Shown in pieces: positions 1 through 10,100 of a DNA stretch of 64,000 nucleotides. How positions within the stretch are numbered: the first letter of the stretch is position 1; each line of letters starts with the position of its first letter. The notes beneath the pieces were generated by a model. The model was not told the DNA's origin. It was given only the letters and a program-made list of their open reading frames with translations, and ran no database searches. The position numbers and the translations under genes were made by a program. Origin of the DNA: Euglena gracilis (Eukaryota > Euglenida > Euglenophyceae > Euglenales); the NCBI GenBank assembly GCA_039621445.1, contig CP154956.1:2827873-2891872 (forward strand), in the 5' to 3' direction.

Positions 1-288
1 CCGGGACATCCAGTCCTGCCACCCCAGCAGGGCCAGGGAGATGGTCCTCTGGTACTCCGACGGCGGCCTTCCGGGATTCATCAGCTGTTCCAGGTGCATC
101 AGCAGCAAAAGGCACTTCTGCAGCACCAGCCGAGCGGTAGTACCCTTCACCTCGTCCTCGGGTCTACCCCTCCAGGTACACTGTCGGACCTCGTGGCCCA
201 GGTGCAGCAATGCGGGGGCATAGAACACCAGGATGTGCCGCAGCCCCTGCAGCAGCTGGTACGGGTACGAGCGGAGTTGCTGCTGTTG
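1..288 (-). CDS. Exon 5 of the minus-strand unknown gene, cut by the window edge
   Basis: Begins with a glutamine run and SYPYQLLQGLRHILVFYAPA, then LVLQKCLLLLMHLEQLMNPG, and stays open to base 1. Third positions are mostly G or C, unlike the flanking introns. Confidence 0.5.
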
Positions 289-2780
289 CTCAGCTCTTGT
301 TGTCGCAGAGCGGGTCCAGTCCTGCATTCTGGTCGTCAATTGACACCTGAATCGCACATAGCATGTCACGTACATCCTGAAAAGTCACGAGTGGGGCAAA
401 GCAAGCGGAAAACCGCTTCCCTGGTGCTATACGCGACTCAGAATGGGACATGACCGACTCGCGGGACAACAGAAGGCTGGCAAACAGCTTCTCCATGTAC
501 AGCACCTTCCGGTGGCTCCGCAGGCTGCACGTCAGGTGGTGGTCACCGGGGGACACCTCCAGGTGGGCCAGTACCGGGAAGAACGCCCGGTACACGATGG
601 TCACCGTGTGCTTGTACGCGTGCCAGATGCCGTACAGCAGGGGGACCTCGGCCAGGTAGCCGGACACGTAGTACCGCGATGCCGACGCAGAGTACAGCAG
701 CCTCAGGCACCGGTAGTGGATGTTCGCATCCACCAGCAGCGGCGTCTGGCGACGAGTGAGGTGTTGCAGCGACCTGGCCGTCTGCAGCACCAGCAACAAG
801 TCCAAGTTGGCTGACACCACCTGCTCGGTCAGCGAGAGCGGCCGCCATTGTAGGGACCGCATGTTGGTCCGCGCCACATCCAGTGGTACTCTGATCGACG
901 TCTCCGACAGCTGCATCCGTCCGATCCGACCCACTGCTTGGTGCAGCAGCAACGATGCGGTACAACAGGAGGACGCCACCACATCCAGGTTGCCGATGAG
1001 GTCGCTCAGCTCTGGATGTCCTGGAGACACCGGGAACGTCACGGAGCGTGTCCTCGTCCCCTGTCGTTGCAACAGGTTCTCCAGCTGAAGGAAGCGGCAT
1101 CAGTGCAAAGTAGGGGTGTTACCATCTGAATCATTCACTTCTTGTAATGGAGACGCAAACAACCCTGCAAACTTATGGAGTACTACTGAAGCGCTTTTCC
1201 GCTTCATTACCATCCACCTAACTTTTTTTGTTGTAAACTGCTTCGGGAATTATCCAGTGATTCATTGAATCATGCACACACATCAGTATACCCTGCACTG
1301 TTCCAAAAGCCGTGAGGTTCTGGCTCAGGTTTGGGGTGGCCGGGTCGGTTCCCCAGCGTAGCCAGCAGAAGTTGTCCAGCCAGAGGACAACCTGGTGGTT
1401 CCGCAGGGAGGCCAGGATGTCCCGCGCCGCCACCGCTGCTCGGGCTGCAACCGGCACCTCCGTACGACCCACGATGCCAGTGTGCCTCAGCGTTCTCCTC
1501 ATTGCCCTCGGAAGCTGCTGCAGCGCCCGCGTGCTGGGGGTGTTCTCGGCCACTGTACTAAGGTCTGCGACGGGTTGGGCCTGTCGATGCAGTGTACGCC
1601 ACACAGCATACGCCCCTGTGGCCAGCTGTCCCAGCCACCGTGGAGGGTTTGAAGAGGACCGCAGGAAGGCCTCCCGAACCACTTCCACTGTGCGACGCGA
1701 TCGCCGATTGAGCCGCACCATGCAGCACAGTGAAACAATGCCTTGGGCACCTGCATCATGAGCCACGAAGGCATCGTGAAACAGGTCCCATCCCGAACTA
1801 GGTTGACCTCTTTGCAAGTATGCGCGGAGGCCCCTAATGTTCAAGACCAGTTCCACAGGCGACGCACTGACAGGCATGTGTTCTCTGTTACAACCAGACG
1901 GAAATGATTTCTCTAGACTTAAAGGAAGCGGATAACCGCTTCCTCTTACTAAAACTATTTTATCAGACCGTTTAAATTATCTTTCTGACTAAACTAAACT
2001 ATACTTCACATATGAAGCGTTCTTCCGCTTCATAACCAGCGTTTGCTGATTTTTGGTGCTGTTTGGCAGGTATCTTTCAATTTATAAACGGGGGGTTGCA
2101 ACAGGACGTTGGTCTCTCAAATTGGGCGCATCCAGAGCGCGATGTCAGGTAAAATCCTTCCCAAAACAGGAGTACCTGGGAACTTGTGCTGAATTGATGT
2201 GGTTGGTGGTACAACTGCCATGTTACGTCGGTTAGAAACCTCGCGATTCAGAAACGTAGGGTTGGATTTACGTATTTTTTCTGCCATTTTTTTTTGAAGC
2301 GGAAAACCGCTTCCTATTCTGCCTCATTTTAAAATTTATACCTCTTTATTTTCTGTGCAACTGCCTGGGTGATCACAGTCACTACCCACATTTGCTTGAC
2401 TGCCTGCCGTGATCACAGTTACTCCTCCACCATCGCAACATCACGGGCGTATGTAGTATCTTGATCTCGGTATATACACTGACGTCCCATCTTTCACCAG
2501 CTGTCCAATGTGACTTACACCAGAGAGCGAACATCCTCCAGCACACTGCGTTCAATCTCTGTACCGATGAACCCGACTGCCTGGGTGATCACAGTCGCTA
2601 CCCACGCTTGTGGCTTCATATGAAGCGGATTCCCGCTGCCTCTTGTAAAAGCAAAAAAAGGAGGCTGTCACTGGTAGGGAACCACAGACAGTACGTGGAG
2701 GGGGTGGGCAGTCCCCGCCACATACGGCCTTTGCTGGCCATTGCCAGCGGCAGCCCGTAGAGCACGTTCAGGTAAACCAG
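1..2780 (-). CDS. Multi-exon gene of unknown function, incomplete at both ends
   Basis: I do not recognise the product. Five exons on the minus strand join in frame with GT-AG introns: 2780-2672, 2576-2519, 1866-1299, 1084-455 and 288-1 (running off the window). Phases agree at each junction: exon 1 ends in phase 1 and exon 2 supplies two bases; exon 2 ends in phase 2 and exon 3 supplies one; the rest are phase 0. The open product is about 550 residues. Visible segments are YLNVLYGLPLAMASKG, GFIGTEIERSVLEDVR, VVLWLDNFCWLRWGTDPA, PLLYGIWHAYKHTVTIVYR and LVLQKCLLLLMHLEQLMNPG. No signal peptide or clear membrane segment is seen. Each intron contains a GAAGCGG palindrome. More 5' exons probably lie upstream between the palindromes at 2866, 3187, 3503, 3899 and 4145; a stretch around 3060-3190 reading NVLNVTRELRNCLPVA is one candidate. 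A mobile-element protein is possible but unproven. The 1299 donor could instead be 1292. Confidence 0.55.
455..1084 (-). CDS. Exon 4 of the minus-strand unknown gene
   Basis: 210 codons after a CCGCTTCCTTCAG acceptor. Leucine-rich helical stretches (LLLVLQTARSLQHL) and PLLYGIWHAYKHTVTIVYR are visible. An open frame runs on to 290, but the part after 455 carries a palindrome and reads as intron; the next coding block resumes in frame at 288. Confidence 0.5.
1299..1866 (-). CDS. Exon 3 of the minus-strand unknown gene
   Basis: 189 codons open after a CTGTCAG acceptor. It is arginine and alanine rich and contains VVLWLDNFCWLRWGTDPA followed by NLSQNLTAFGT. The donor is taken as GTGCAG because that gives phase 0 into the next exon. 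Confidence 0.55.
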
Positions 2781-4675
2781 CTGAATGCGTGCGGTTTGAT
2801 TAATGTAGTATTTGGTGGTCACAGTACTCGGTATGAACAGACATGATCGCAATTTCAGGCGTAGTTGAAGCGGTTTTCCGCTTCATTTTATGTGCGGTTA
2901 AATATAGAGGTGTCTTCTGTCAGCGGATTGTTGTTAAAAACTCCGCCAAGGTCATGTTTGCAGAGGACTTCTCATGGACTCGATGAACTCAGCAGTGTAT
3001 CAAAGGGTAAGAGGCGTGTTCAACGATGTGCTGTGGACCAATCTTGGCTTCGATCCACCACTGTAACCACGTTCTTTCATGTGGATGCTAACATTCCCAT
3101 TGTTCCTCCGTTCGTGGTACATGCAACCGGTAAACAGTTACGAAGCTCGCGAGTGACATTAAGCACATTGGTCATTTCCTCAAAACGAAGCGGAAAGCCG
3201 CTTCATGTACGTTCCATCAATGATTGTTGTGTGGTTTTGTCATCGTTGGAATTCAATCCGCGATGTGGTTAACCGTTTAACGTTTAACTCTACCACAAAG
3301 TGCAGTTTGTGACATGCACCATACGCTTCGTAATGTTTATGTATTGAGATGACTGGGGAGCCTGGACTGTACGATCGCCTGCCCGGTCCAGCAAAAGCCG
3401 TAACCGAACCCCTGACGGCTGAGCACTGTTCGGGGGTCCGGGGAATTGAATTGGACCCGGTCCAGCCTCTCCCCTTTTTAATGAAATTGTGTCCATTATG
3501 TACAAAGGAAGCGGATAACCGCTTCCTTTGTGTTCCCTATCCGTTTTTCAGGCCCTATGCATTCGCTCCGCGAGGTACACAACCACCAAACCGCTAAGTG
3601 TACCACGAACCTCATATCTTAGTTATACCATCAGTCTAGGTTTAAAACCATTCTGACTCAAACAGTACAAGGCGGGGAGCCACAGGGCTGCCGGGTGCCT
3701 GCTTCCGCCGCTTGCGGCCCCGGCAGCCCACAGGAAGAACCGACACCGACGGTGGCCAACGTCGGTGTCAGGCAGAGTGAATCACGAATGTTCAACGTGG
3801 TCTCTCCTCCTTTTTATCTGACTCAGAATAAATGTAAGTGTATTTCTGTTACAACTGATTCATTTGACATTCCGGTGACATGACTACCAAGGATGTCCAA
3901 TGAAGCGGTATTCCGCTTCATTAGACAATTCACTTTATTTTCTTCGTTGTGCTTCTGTCTCACGTTCACATGTGTTTTTGCTACATATATATTGTCTTTC
4001 TGTATCTGTGTGTTTCATGGAGAGATGACATCGGTCATCGTTTGTGGATGTAGTAGGTTTTCTAAAACCTTTTTGCTTAATCGCATTTCTCCGTGAATCT
4101 GCTAAAAAATAAATTTAAACTAAATAATAATTTCGGAAATCATCGAAGCGGTTTTCCCCTTCATCTGTTTTGCAACCGAAACGGTCGGAAAATTTCTGTT
4201 AACACGTGTAACTCGAAAATTTTGGCCTTTTTTTGCAGTATTTTTTGGGCACTTTGGATGCCACTTCAGTCATTTTTATCATGGGCAGTTTGCGCCTCCT
4301 AAGTTTGGGCGCTCGAAATCGGCCCCCGAGGGGGAGTGTGTTATTTGGGGGGGGGTGTTATTTGGTGGGGGTTATTTGGGGGGGGGGGTATTTAATCTGT
4401 ACAAAATTGGCGATTCTTTGGGCATGGTTAGATTTGTCGAAAAATCTTATCTGGCAATTTTAAATTTTCGAAATAGACATTTTGGAGGTTTTCTGAGCCC
4501 TTTGGCCCAGACAGTAAACTGGGGGGGGGTAGTGGGTAGTCGGCCACAACAAAATCTGAACATTAAAAACACCATTTTGACATCGACTCGCAGCCGGAGG
4601 AACGCTTTTATTCTATCTTAGACGGCCGGGAATGCACTTTTCTTGTTGAGCCACAAAATTCTGACAGTTTTAGTG

Positions 4676-6642
4676 AAAATGCGCATCCCCGCATTTTGGA
4701 AGCGGAGTGCACAGGTGCGCATTTTGCATGGCTTCATGTCCCTTCCAGACTGGGTGTAAACACCATAAAAATGAGCTGTTTGGATTTAAACACCACCCCA
4801 GGGACCACCCCTTGTTTACTGGATCAACTACGTAGCATGGTGTTTACAGCTGTTTCCCGACGACTGTGGTACAGTGCGTGGCTGGACACACACTCGGCAC
4901 ACTCCACACGACATGCGGGCGACGCAGGCCGACACACGGGCGACGCAGGCAAACCTGGACCTGGGTGTGTCACCTTGTGTTCACCGGTGCGTGCTGATGG
5001 CTCCTGGGGGTAGGGCCTGGCGAACCCGGGATGAGCATGGGAGAGAACTCCTTGCAGCCAGAGAGACCCAGCCCTCCCACGGTCAAAACAAAAGATGTAT
5101 TACTGAGTGCCAAGGCCGAAGAATGCGCACCTGCGCATTTTTTGAAACCTCACAGAATGCGAATGTGTGCATTTTTTGGAATGGACACAGGCTGTGGGAA
5201 GGGGGAATGCGCACACGTGCATTGATGTTGAAGGACACACTGGGTATGGCCTGCTGTTTGCCTGCCTTGAAACCGAGTTGTGCACCGCCATGATGCGGTT
5301 CCGGGCTTGCAGAACATGGGTGTGTGAGGGGGAGATGAACCAAGAGAATCACCCTGGGCAACAACGTCGCTGTACCAGACCACACCCTGGAACACGACAC
5401 CTGCAGGGGCGTGGAAAATACTGGGCTCGGCGACGGCAGGTGTCAAGGCACGAATGTCCTTCACTGACAGGGGAACTGCCCCCCTGCAGGTCATGTCACC
5501 GAACAGATCAGAATGCGCACCTGCGCATTCCACTTCACCCACTGCAGCCCAGCGCCCAGCCCAGCCTGCGCTGCTCTCATGAACGTGTGGAGCACGTCAC
5601 AACCAGGCATTTGCTTAAGGATCCCGGGGGGGGGGGGGTACTGGCTAGCCAATCGGCTAGACACTGGAAAAAGTGGACTAGCTAGAACCCCCCTCCCCGG
5701 GGGGGGGGGGGGGGTCCGGGGTCCCCCGAACTGGAAAAAAACAATTTCCTCCGGCGCTGTGCACCGGAGGAAGAAATGAAGTTTTTAATAGTTTTTTTTG
5801 GCTGATTTTGTTCCAAAAATTCCCAAAAATGGCCAAAAACGGGCATTTTGGGCCATTTTTGGGGGTCCCAAAAATTTTAGGCGATTCGCGCTGGTAAAAT
5901 GGAAAAAAAAATTCCACTAGCTAGCCCTGCTAGCAGACCCCCCTGGGGGGGGTCTGCTAGAAATCCCACTAGCCAAATTTGGACTAGCTGCAGTCCAGCC
6001 CCCCCCCCCCGGGGGGTGTCCCTTAAGCAAATGCCTGGTCACAACACACAGGCAACCGTCCCCCACCCGGCGGAGGTGATTGACCGGTTGCTGCCAGTGT
6101 TGTCCGACCCCATGCCCCAGAGCGTGCATGGCAGCACACAGCCAATGGTCGCCCTGAACAAACTTACGTTGAGTTGCGGTAATGGGTGCAAAGGATACTG
6201 TGCCCCACAATTAGGGACAACGCAGGGGGTTGTGTCTGGTTCCACACACAGTGCTCACTGGGTTGGCACCTCGAGAGCGAAACACGCCTGTCACCACCTT
6301 CGGCATCATTCCCAAAAATGGTCTGTAAACACAAATTAATTCACAATCCAAATGGACTCAAAGAAGCGAACACCATTGGCCAGTCCTTGCCCCAAAATTC
6401 CAGGCCCTTGAGATCGTGAGACAGGCACAAGCACATCACAACAAAAACTTGCCGATAAACCCAATAATTTCTGTCATTCTGCTTTTTCTGTGTATTCCAC
6501 TGTGTCGCACCATGGGAAAACGGATGAGAAAAGGACTTCAGTGCCCGAGGAAATTTCTCAGTGACGGGCACCCTAATCCCCAACTGCAGTCAGCAGTCTT
6601 TCATGGCATGAGTAAACAGCTGGTGAATGCGCACATGCGCAA
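4676..6642. repeat. Second palindrome family, AATGCGCA type
   Basis: GAATGCGCACCTGCGCATT-like short palindromes occur near 5122, 5512 and 6627, with variant copies near 4679, 5157 and 5207. The shared core is TGCGCA-N2/3-TGCGCA. They begin where the GAAGCGG family stops. Confidence 0.7.
5603..6038. mobile_element. 436-bp element with 18-bp terminal inverted repeats and 6-bp target duplication
   Basis: The left end CCAGGCATTTGCTTAAGG (5603-5620) is the exact reverse complement of 6021-6038. The direct repeat TCACAA flanks it at 5597-5602 and 6039-6044. No coding capacity is seen. The interior has G and C homopolymers and several CTAGC motifs. Read as a plus-strand intron it has CAG at 5604-5606 and CTG at 6035-6037, so the nonconventional intron rule would remove 5601-6042 and restore the empty site exactly. 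Confidence 0.8.
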
Positions 6643-7160
6643 AAAAAACGTACTGTGCCTTTCTGTAAATTACAGCCACACCGCCGAATAATTGCACTGC
6701 CAGGTGGCATGCCACCACCCACGCCAACTCCCCCTGCCTGGCCTGGGTTTGAAACCACACGGCTGAGGTGTAGACCTCCCTCCCCAGTGGAAGGTCTTCT
6801 ACTCTCTGTGCTTGTAAAGCTGTTGGCGATAAAGGACACTGATTGGCTGGACACGTGAGTGGGGTCTTTTCAACTTTTTGGAGACAAAAGGCCAGTAAAC
6901 TACGTTTCTAGATCCTGTCGACATTTCTGTCCAGCCTCTTGAAGGTCTGGACAGTAATGGAGGTGCAAAAACGGGTAAAAGCGAGTTGACTGCCCACCTC
7001 AAGTTTTGGGTGAAATAATATTTTTTTGTGCACAATTTTGTTGTTTTTTTTCGGGGGGTAAGCTTTTGCAGGTTCAATTTTCCTGGAGGTATTTAAACAC
7101 CCAACGCCCACCCACTGCTGGCCACGCCAATCCCACTGTTAGTGTTTTGGTCCACCACAG

Positions 7161-7186
7161 GCCCATGGCAACATTGACGCCATCCT
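7161..7186 (+). CDS. Gene A exon encoding AHGNIDAIL
   Basis: Start taken after CACCACAG; it could lie a little further upstream. The end is fixed by the 8-bp repeat ATCCTGGG shared with the next exon. The segment precedes the GDQVLVTF strand as in other class III cyclases. Confidence 0.55.
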
Positions 7187-10100
7187 GGGCAGACTTTCAT
7201 TTAGTGCGCCGCATAATTTTTTTTTTCTGCGCCGCGTACGCCGCGGCAACAGCAATTTGGTGACCGCCCGCACCGCGGAATATTTCTTTCTGTGCGCCGC
7301 GGCATAGCCATTCCAATCCCCTGTCCAGCCTCTTTGATATTTTCTCGACAGTGGCTGAGAAGGGTATTTGGCACAGGGAGTGAACTTCTCTGCGAGTTTT
7401 CTTTTGTTTCTCTTACAGAATTCACAAATTGCAAAACCAAGGTGCTTCAAGCTCAAGCAAGCTCTATCAGCAAATGACGAAATGACGGGCGGTGATTTGC
7501 CAGCTGGCAAAAAGCAGCGCACGATGAAAAAAATCATGTGCCGCGGGCATCATTGGTGCACCACCAGTGCGTTGTTGGTGCGCAGCAGTGTTTCAGGTGC
7601 GCCGCGGGTGTGCCGCGGCTGAAATTCAATTGTGCACCGAGTGCGCCGCGGAAAAAAAAAAGTTTACGCAGCGGAAAACTTCGCCGCGGCGCACTAAATG
7701 AAAGTCTGATCCTGGGGGACCAGGTGCTGGTCACGTTCAATGCCCACTTCCACTGCTCCGACCCGCCCTCCGCCGCCAGCAACGTCGCCCTGGAGGTGAT
7801 GGAGGCCACGCACCTTCTGGCAGGCCTTTGCACGTCCCAGAGTGCTCCTGCCTTCTGTTTTATTGTTCCATGTAATCAACTGCTCAGCCCTTTAGAACCT
7901 CATCATACGCTGGACGAAAGCCTACAAGCGACAATTGTACCCCCTGCGCTGTGCTGGAGGGAGTCATACTTTTCATCATAAATGGCTGGGAATCGCTTTT
8001 TTTTTTTGGACCGTCGAAAGCAGAAATGCAGCACGCACACATTTCTTTTTCATATGAATTCTGTCAGTGGACATCATTCGCAGTGGGTTCGTGCCCGGGG
8101 CCCTGAAAGGGGAGCCGGCCTTTCCGGGCCGTGTCCAGGTCGGCATGGCGGCGGGCCCCGTCCACGTGGGGCACCTCGGCTACGCCGCGTTCAAGGCGAT
8201 GGTGTGCCCATCGCCTCTTGAGTCGGCAGGGAAGATAACGTGACCTGCCAGCTGATTGTCTTATGTACCATCGACGGTGTATTTTTAAGAGTTGTGAAAC
8301 CATCGCGGCGAACAATGCACTGAAGAGCGGGAGCAGGGTCGGGTTGCAATCCGCTTTGCTCCGGATGATGGCACTTTCCACCGTGTTCCTCGCATACCTA
8401 CCCCCCCCCGGGAAACTGTCATGCCCGAGAACCTGTTAGGGTCTTGCCCGGGAAACTGTCAGGGTCCCCGGTACCGGCCAACCTGTCATTGACTTTCCCC
8501 TGAAATGCCCTACCCGAGAAACTGTCAGGGTCCCGCCCGGGAAACTGTCAGGGTCCCTGGTACCGGCCAACCTGTCAGGATAGGAAGTTGGCAGGGTCCC
8601 CGGTACTGGCCAACCTGTCAGGTGACAGTTTCCCGGGGGGGGGGGTAGGTATGGTGCAGGGGGGGGGGAAATGCAACTTGCATAATTTGCATTTTTTTGC
8701 ATAATCAGGTTTTCCTGAAATTTGCATTTTTTTGCATTTTTTTGCATTTTTCTGCGTAAAATATTTTGCCCTGGAAAATTTTTTTGTAGTTGGTTGCCGT
8801 ATGTTTGGATTTTTTTTGCATTTTTTTTTGCATTTTTTACATAAAATATTTTGCCCTTGAAAAAAATTTTGTACTTGGTTGGCATATGTTTGGATTTTTT
8901 TTGCATTTTTTTGCGATTTTTTTGCATAAAATATTTTGCCCTGGAACTTTTTTTTGATTTTAGGCAGCAAAGCTCTGTCATATTCCAGCCTTTTCTCAAG
9001 GATTTCATGCAAGTTGCAATTTTTTTTTGCATTTTTTTGCATTTTTTTGCATTTTTTTGCATTTTTTTGACTTGCATAATTTGAAGGGCCCAGTTGCATC
9101 ACCCCCCCCCCCCCCTGTATGGTGCAAACATGGTTGAGTGAAGGGGTATTCCAGAAGAAGGGGGTGGGAATAACGGGTGGGGCCAAGCCAGTTTTTTTTT
9201 ATTTTAAGAAAAGGTGGTACCCCTGGGGGCTGGGAGTGCCACAACCCCCCCCCCAATCAGAGGACCACCTTCAATGGAAAATTCCCTGGGTGATCCTCCC
9301 TTGTGACATGGGCAGGCACCAATGAATATCTATGAGCAAAGGGAGTTCTTTATATGAAACAAAATGACAATCGTGATGGGATTCTGTCCACTGTTTATCA
9401 TCATCATCATTGTTATTTGTATTATTATCATTATTATATCAGATCTAAAATATGTTATATTGTTAGTATCTTTTTATGACCGTTGTTTTGAATTTAATGG
9501 TGGCTGGGGGTTGGAGGGCCGGCCGGGGGGGGATTGCCACAAAACGCTCAGCAACAAAGAATGCTTGTGAAGGGATGGGGCGCATTGGCAAATATTGGTC
9601 CCCGGCACTGTTTACCCTGTCATGATATGCAGGTTTCAGGGTTCCCAATACAGGCCAACCTCACCCTGTCAAGCTGACAGGGTCTAAAATCTGTTAAATT
9701 ACCTTTGAAATGCCCTCCCTGGGAAATACCTGGAAAGGGTCCCTGGAACTGAAATCGTAGGAAGTTGTCCGGTTCCCGGTATTTGGCCGACCTTCGGGTG
9801 TGGTTCAAACGTGGAGGAAGTGGCAATGCACAACAGCAGAAGTCAGGTCGTTGGAGTGCAGCCTCCCCTTCATTCCGGTGGCTTGTGCGTGCCCATCTTC
9901 GCAGGTCGCCGTGGGGGCGCCAATGAAAGTGGCACCCAGGGGTTTCCTACACTGAAGGCTGCGCCCCACCGCAGGGTGAGGTGCAGCCTGCCATCATTTT
10001 TTTCCTCTAGCCCCTCGCCACACTGGGGGACACCCCCTCCCCTCTCTCCACCGGTTAACCCCGCGCCAACTTTGAGCCATCAGCCCAGGCAACAGCTTTG

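Larger units (their letters stand above)
403..4162. repeat. Family of eleven GAAGCGG palindromes
   Basis: Inverted repeats with a core GAAGCGG, a 4-base A/T-rich loop and CCGCTTC. Positions: 403-418, 1187-1206 (six-base loop), 1924-1943, 2011-2034 (six-base loop), 2296-2313, 2624-2637 (imperfect), 2866-2885, 3187-3204, 3503-3530 (12-bp arms), 3899-3922 (10-bp arms), 4145-4162 (one mismatch). Arms extend beyond the core with compensating bases. I found none after 4162. Confidence 0.9.
4163..7160. other. Unassigned region between the minus-strand gene and gene A
   Basis: No exon could be supported. It holds G-rich tracts (4331-4392, 4520-4530), the AATGCGCA palindromes, the 5603-6038 inserted element and T-rich sequence. 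Upstream exons of gene A, which would encode the start of the cyclase domain, may be hidden here. Confidence 0.4.

Noticed and set aside
543-1100. 185-codon minus-strand frame
   Set aside because: Shadow frame of exon 4 of the minus-strand gene, which joins its neighbours in phase.
403-4162. Idea that the first 4 kb is an integrated virus with hairpin transcript ends
   Set aside because: The palindromes lie inside GT-AG introns of one spliced gene rather than between genes, and no viral hallmark protein is recognisable.
5899-6339. 146-codon frame crossing the inserted element
   Set aside because: It starts inside the 436-bp element; the flanking sequence alone gives no convincing coding frame.
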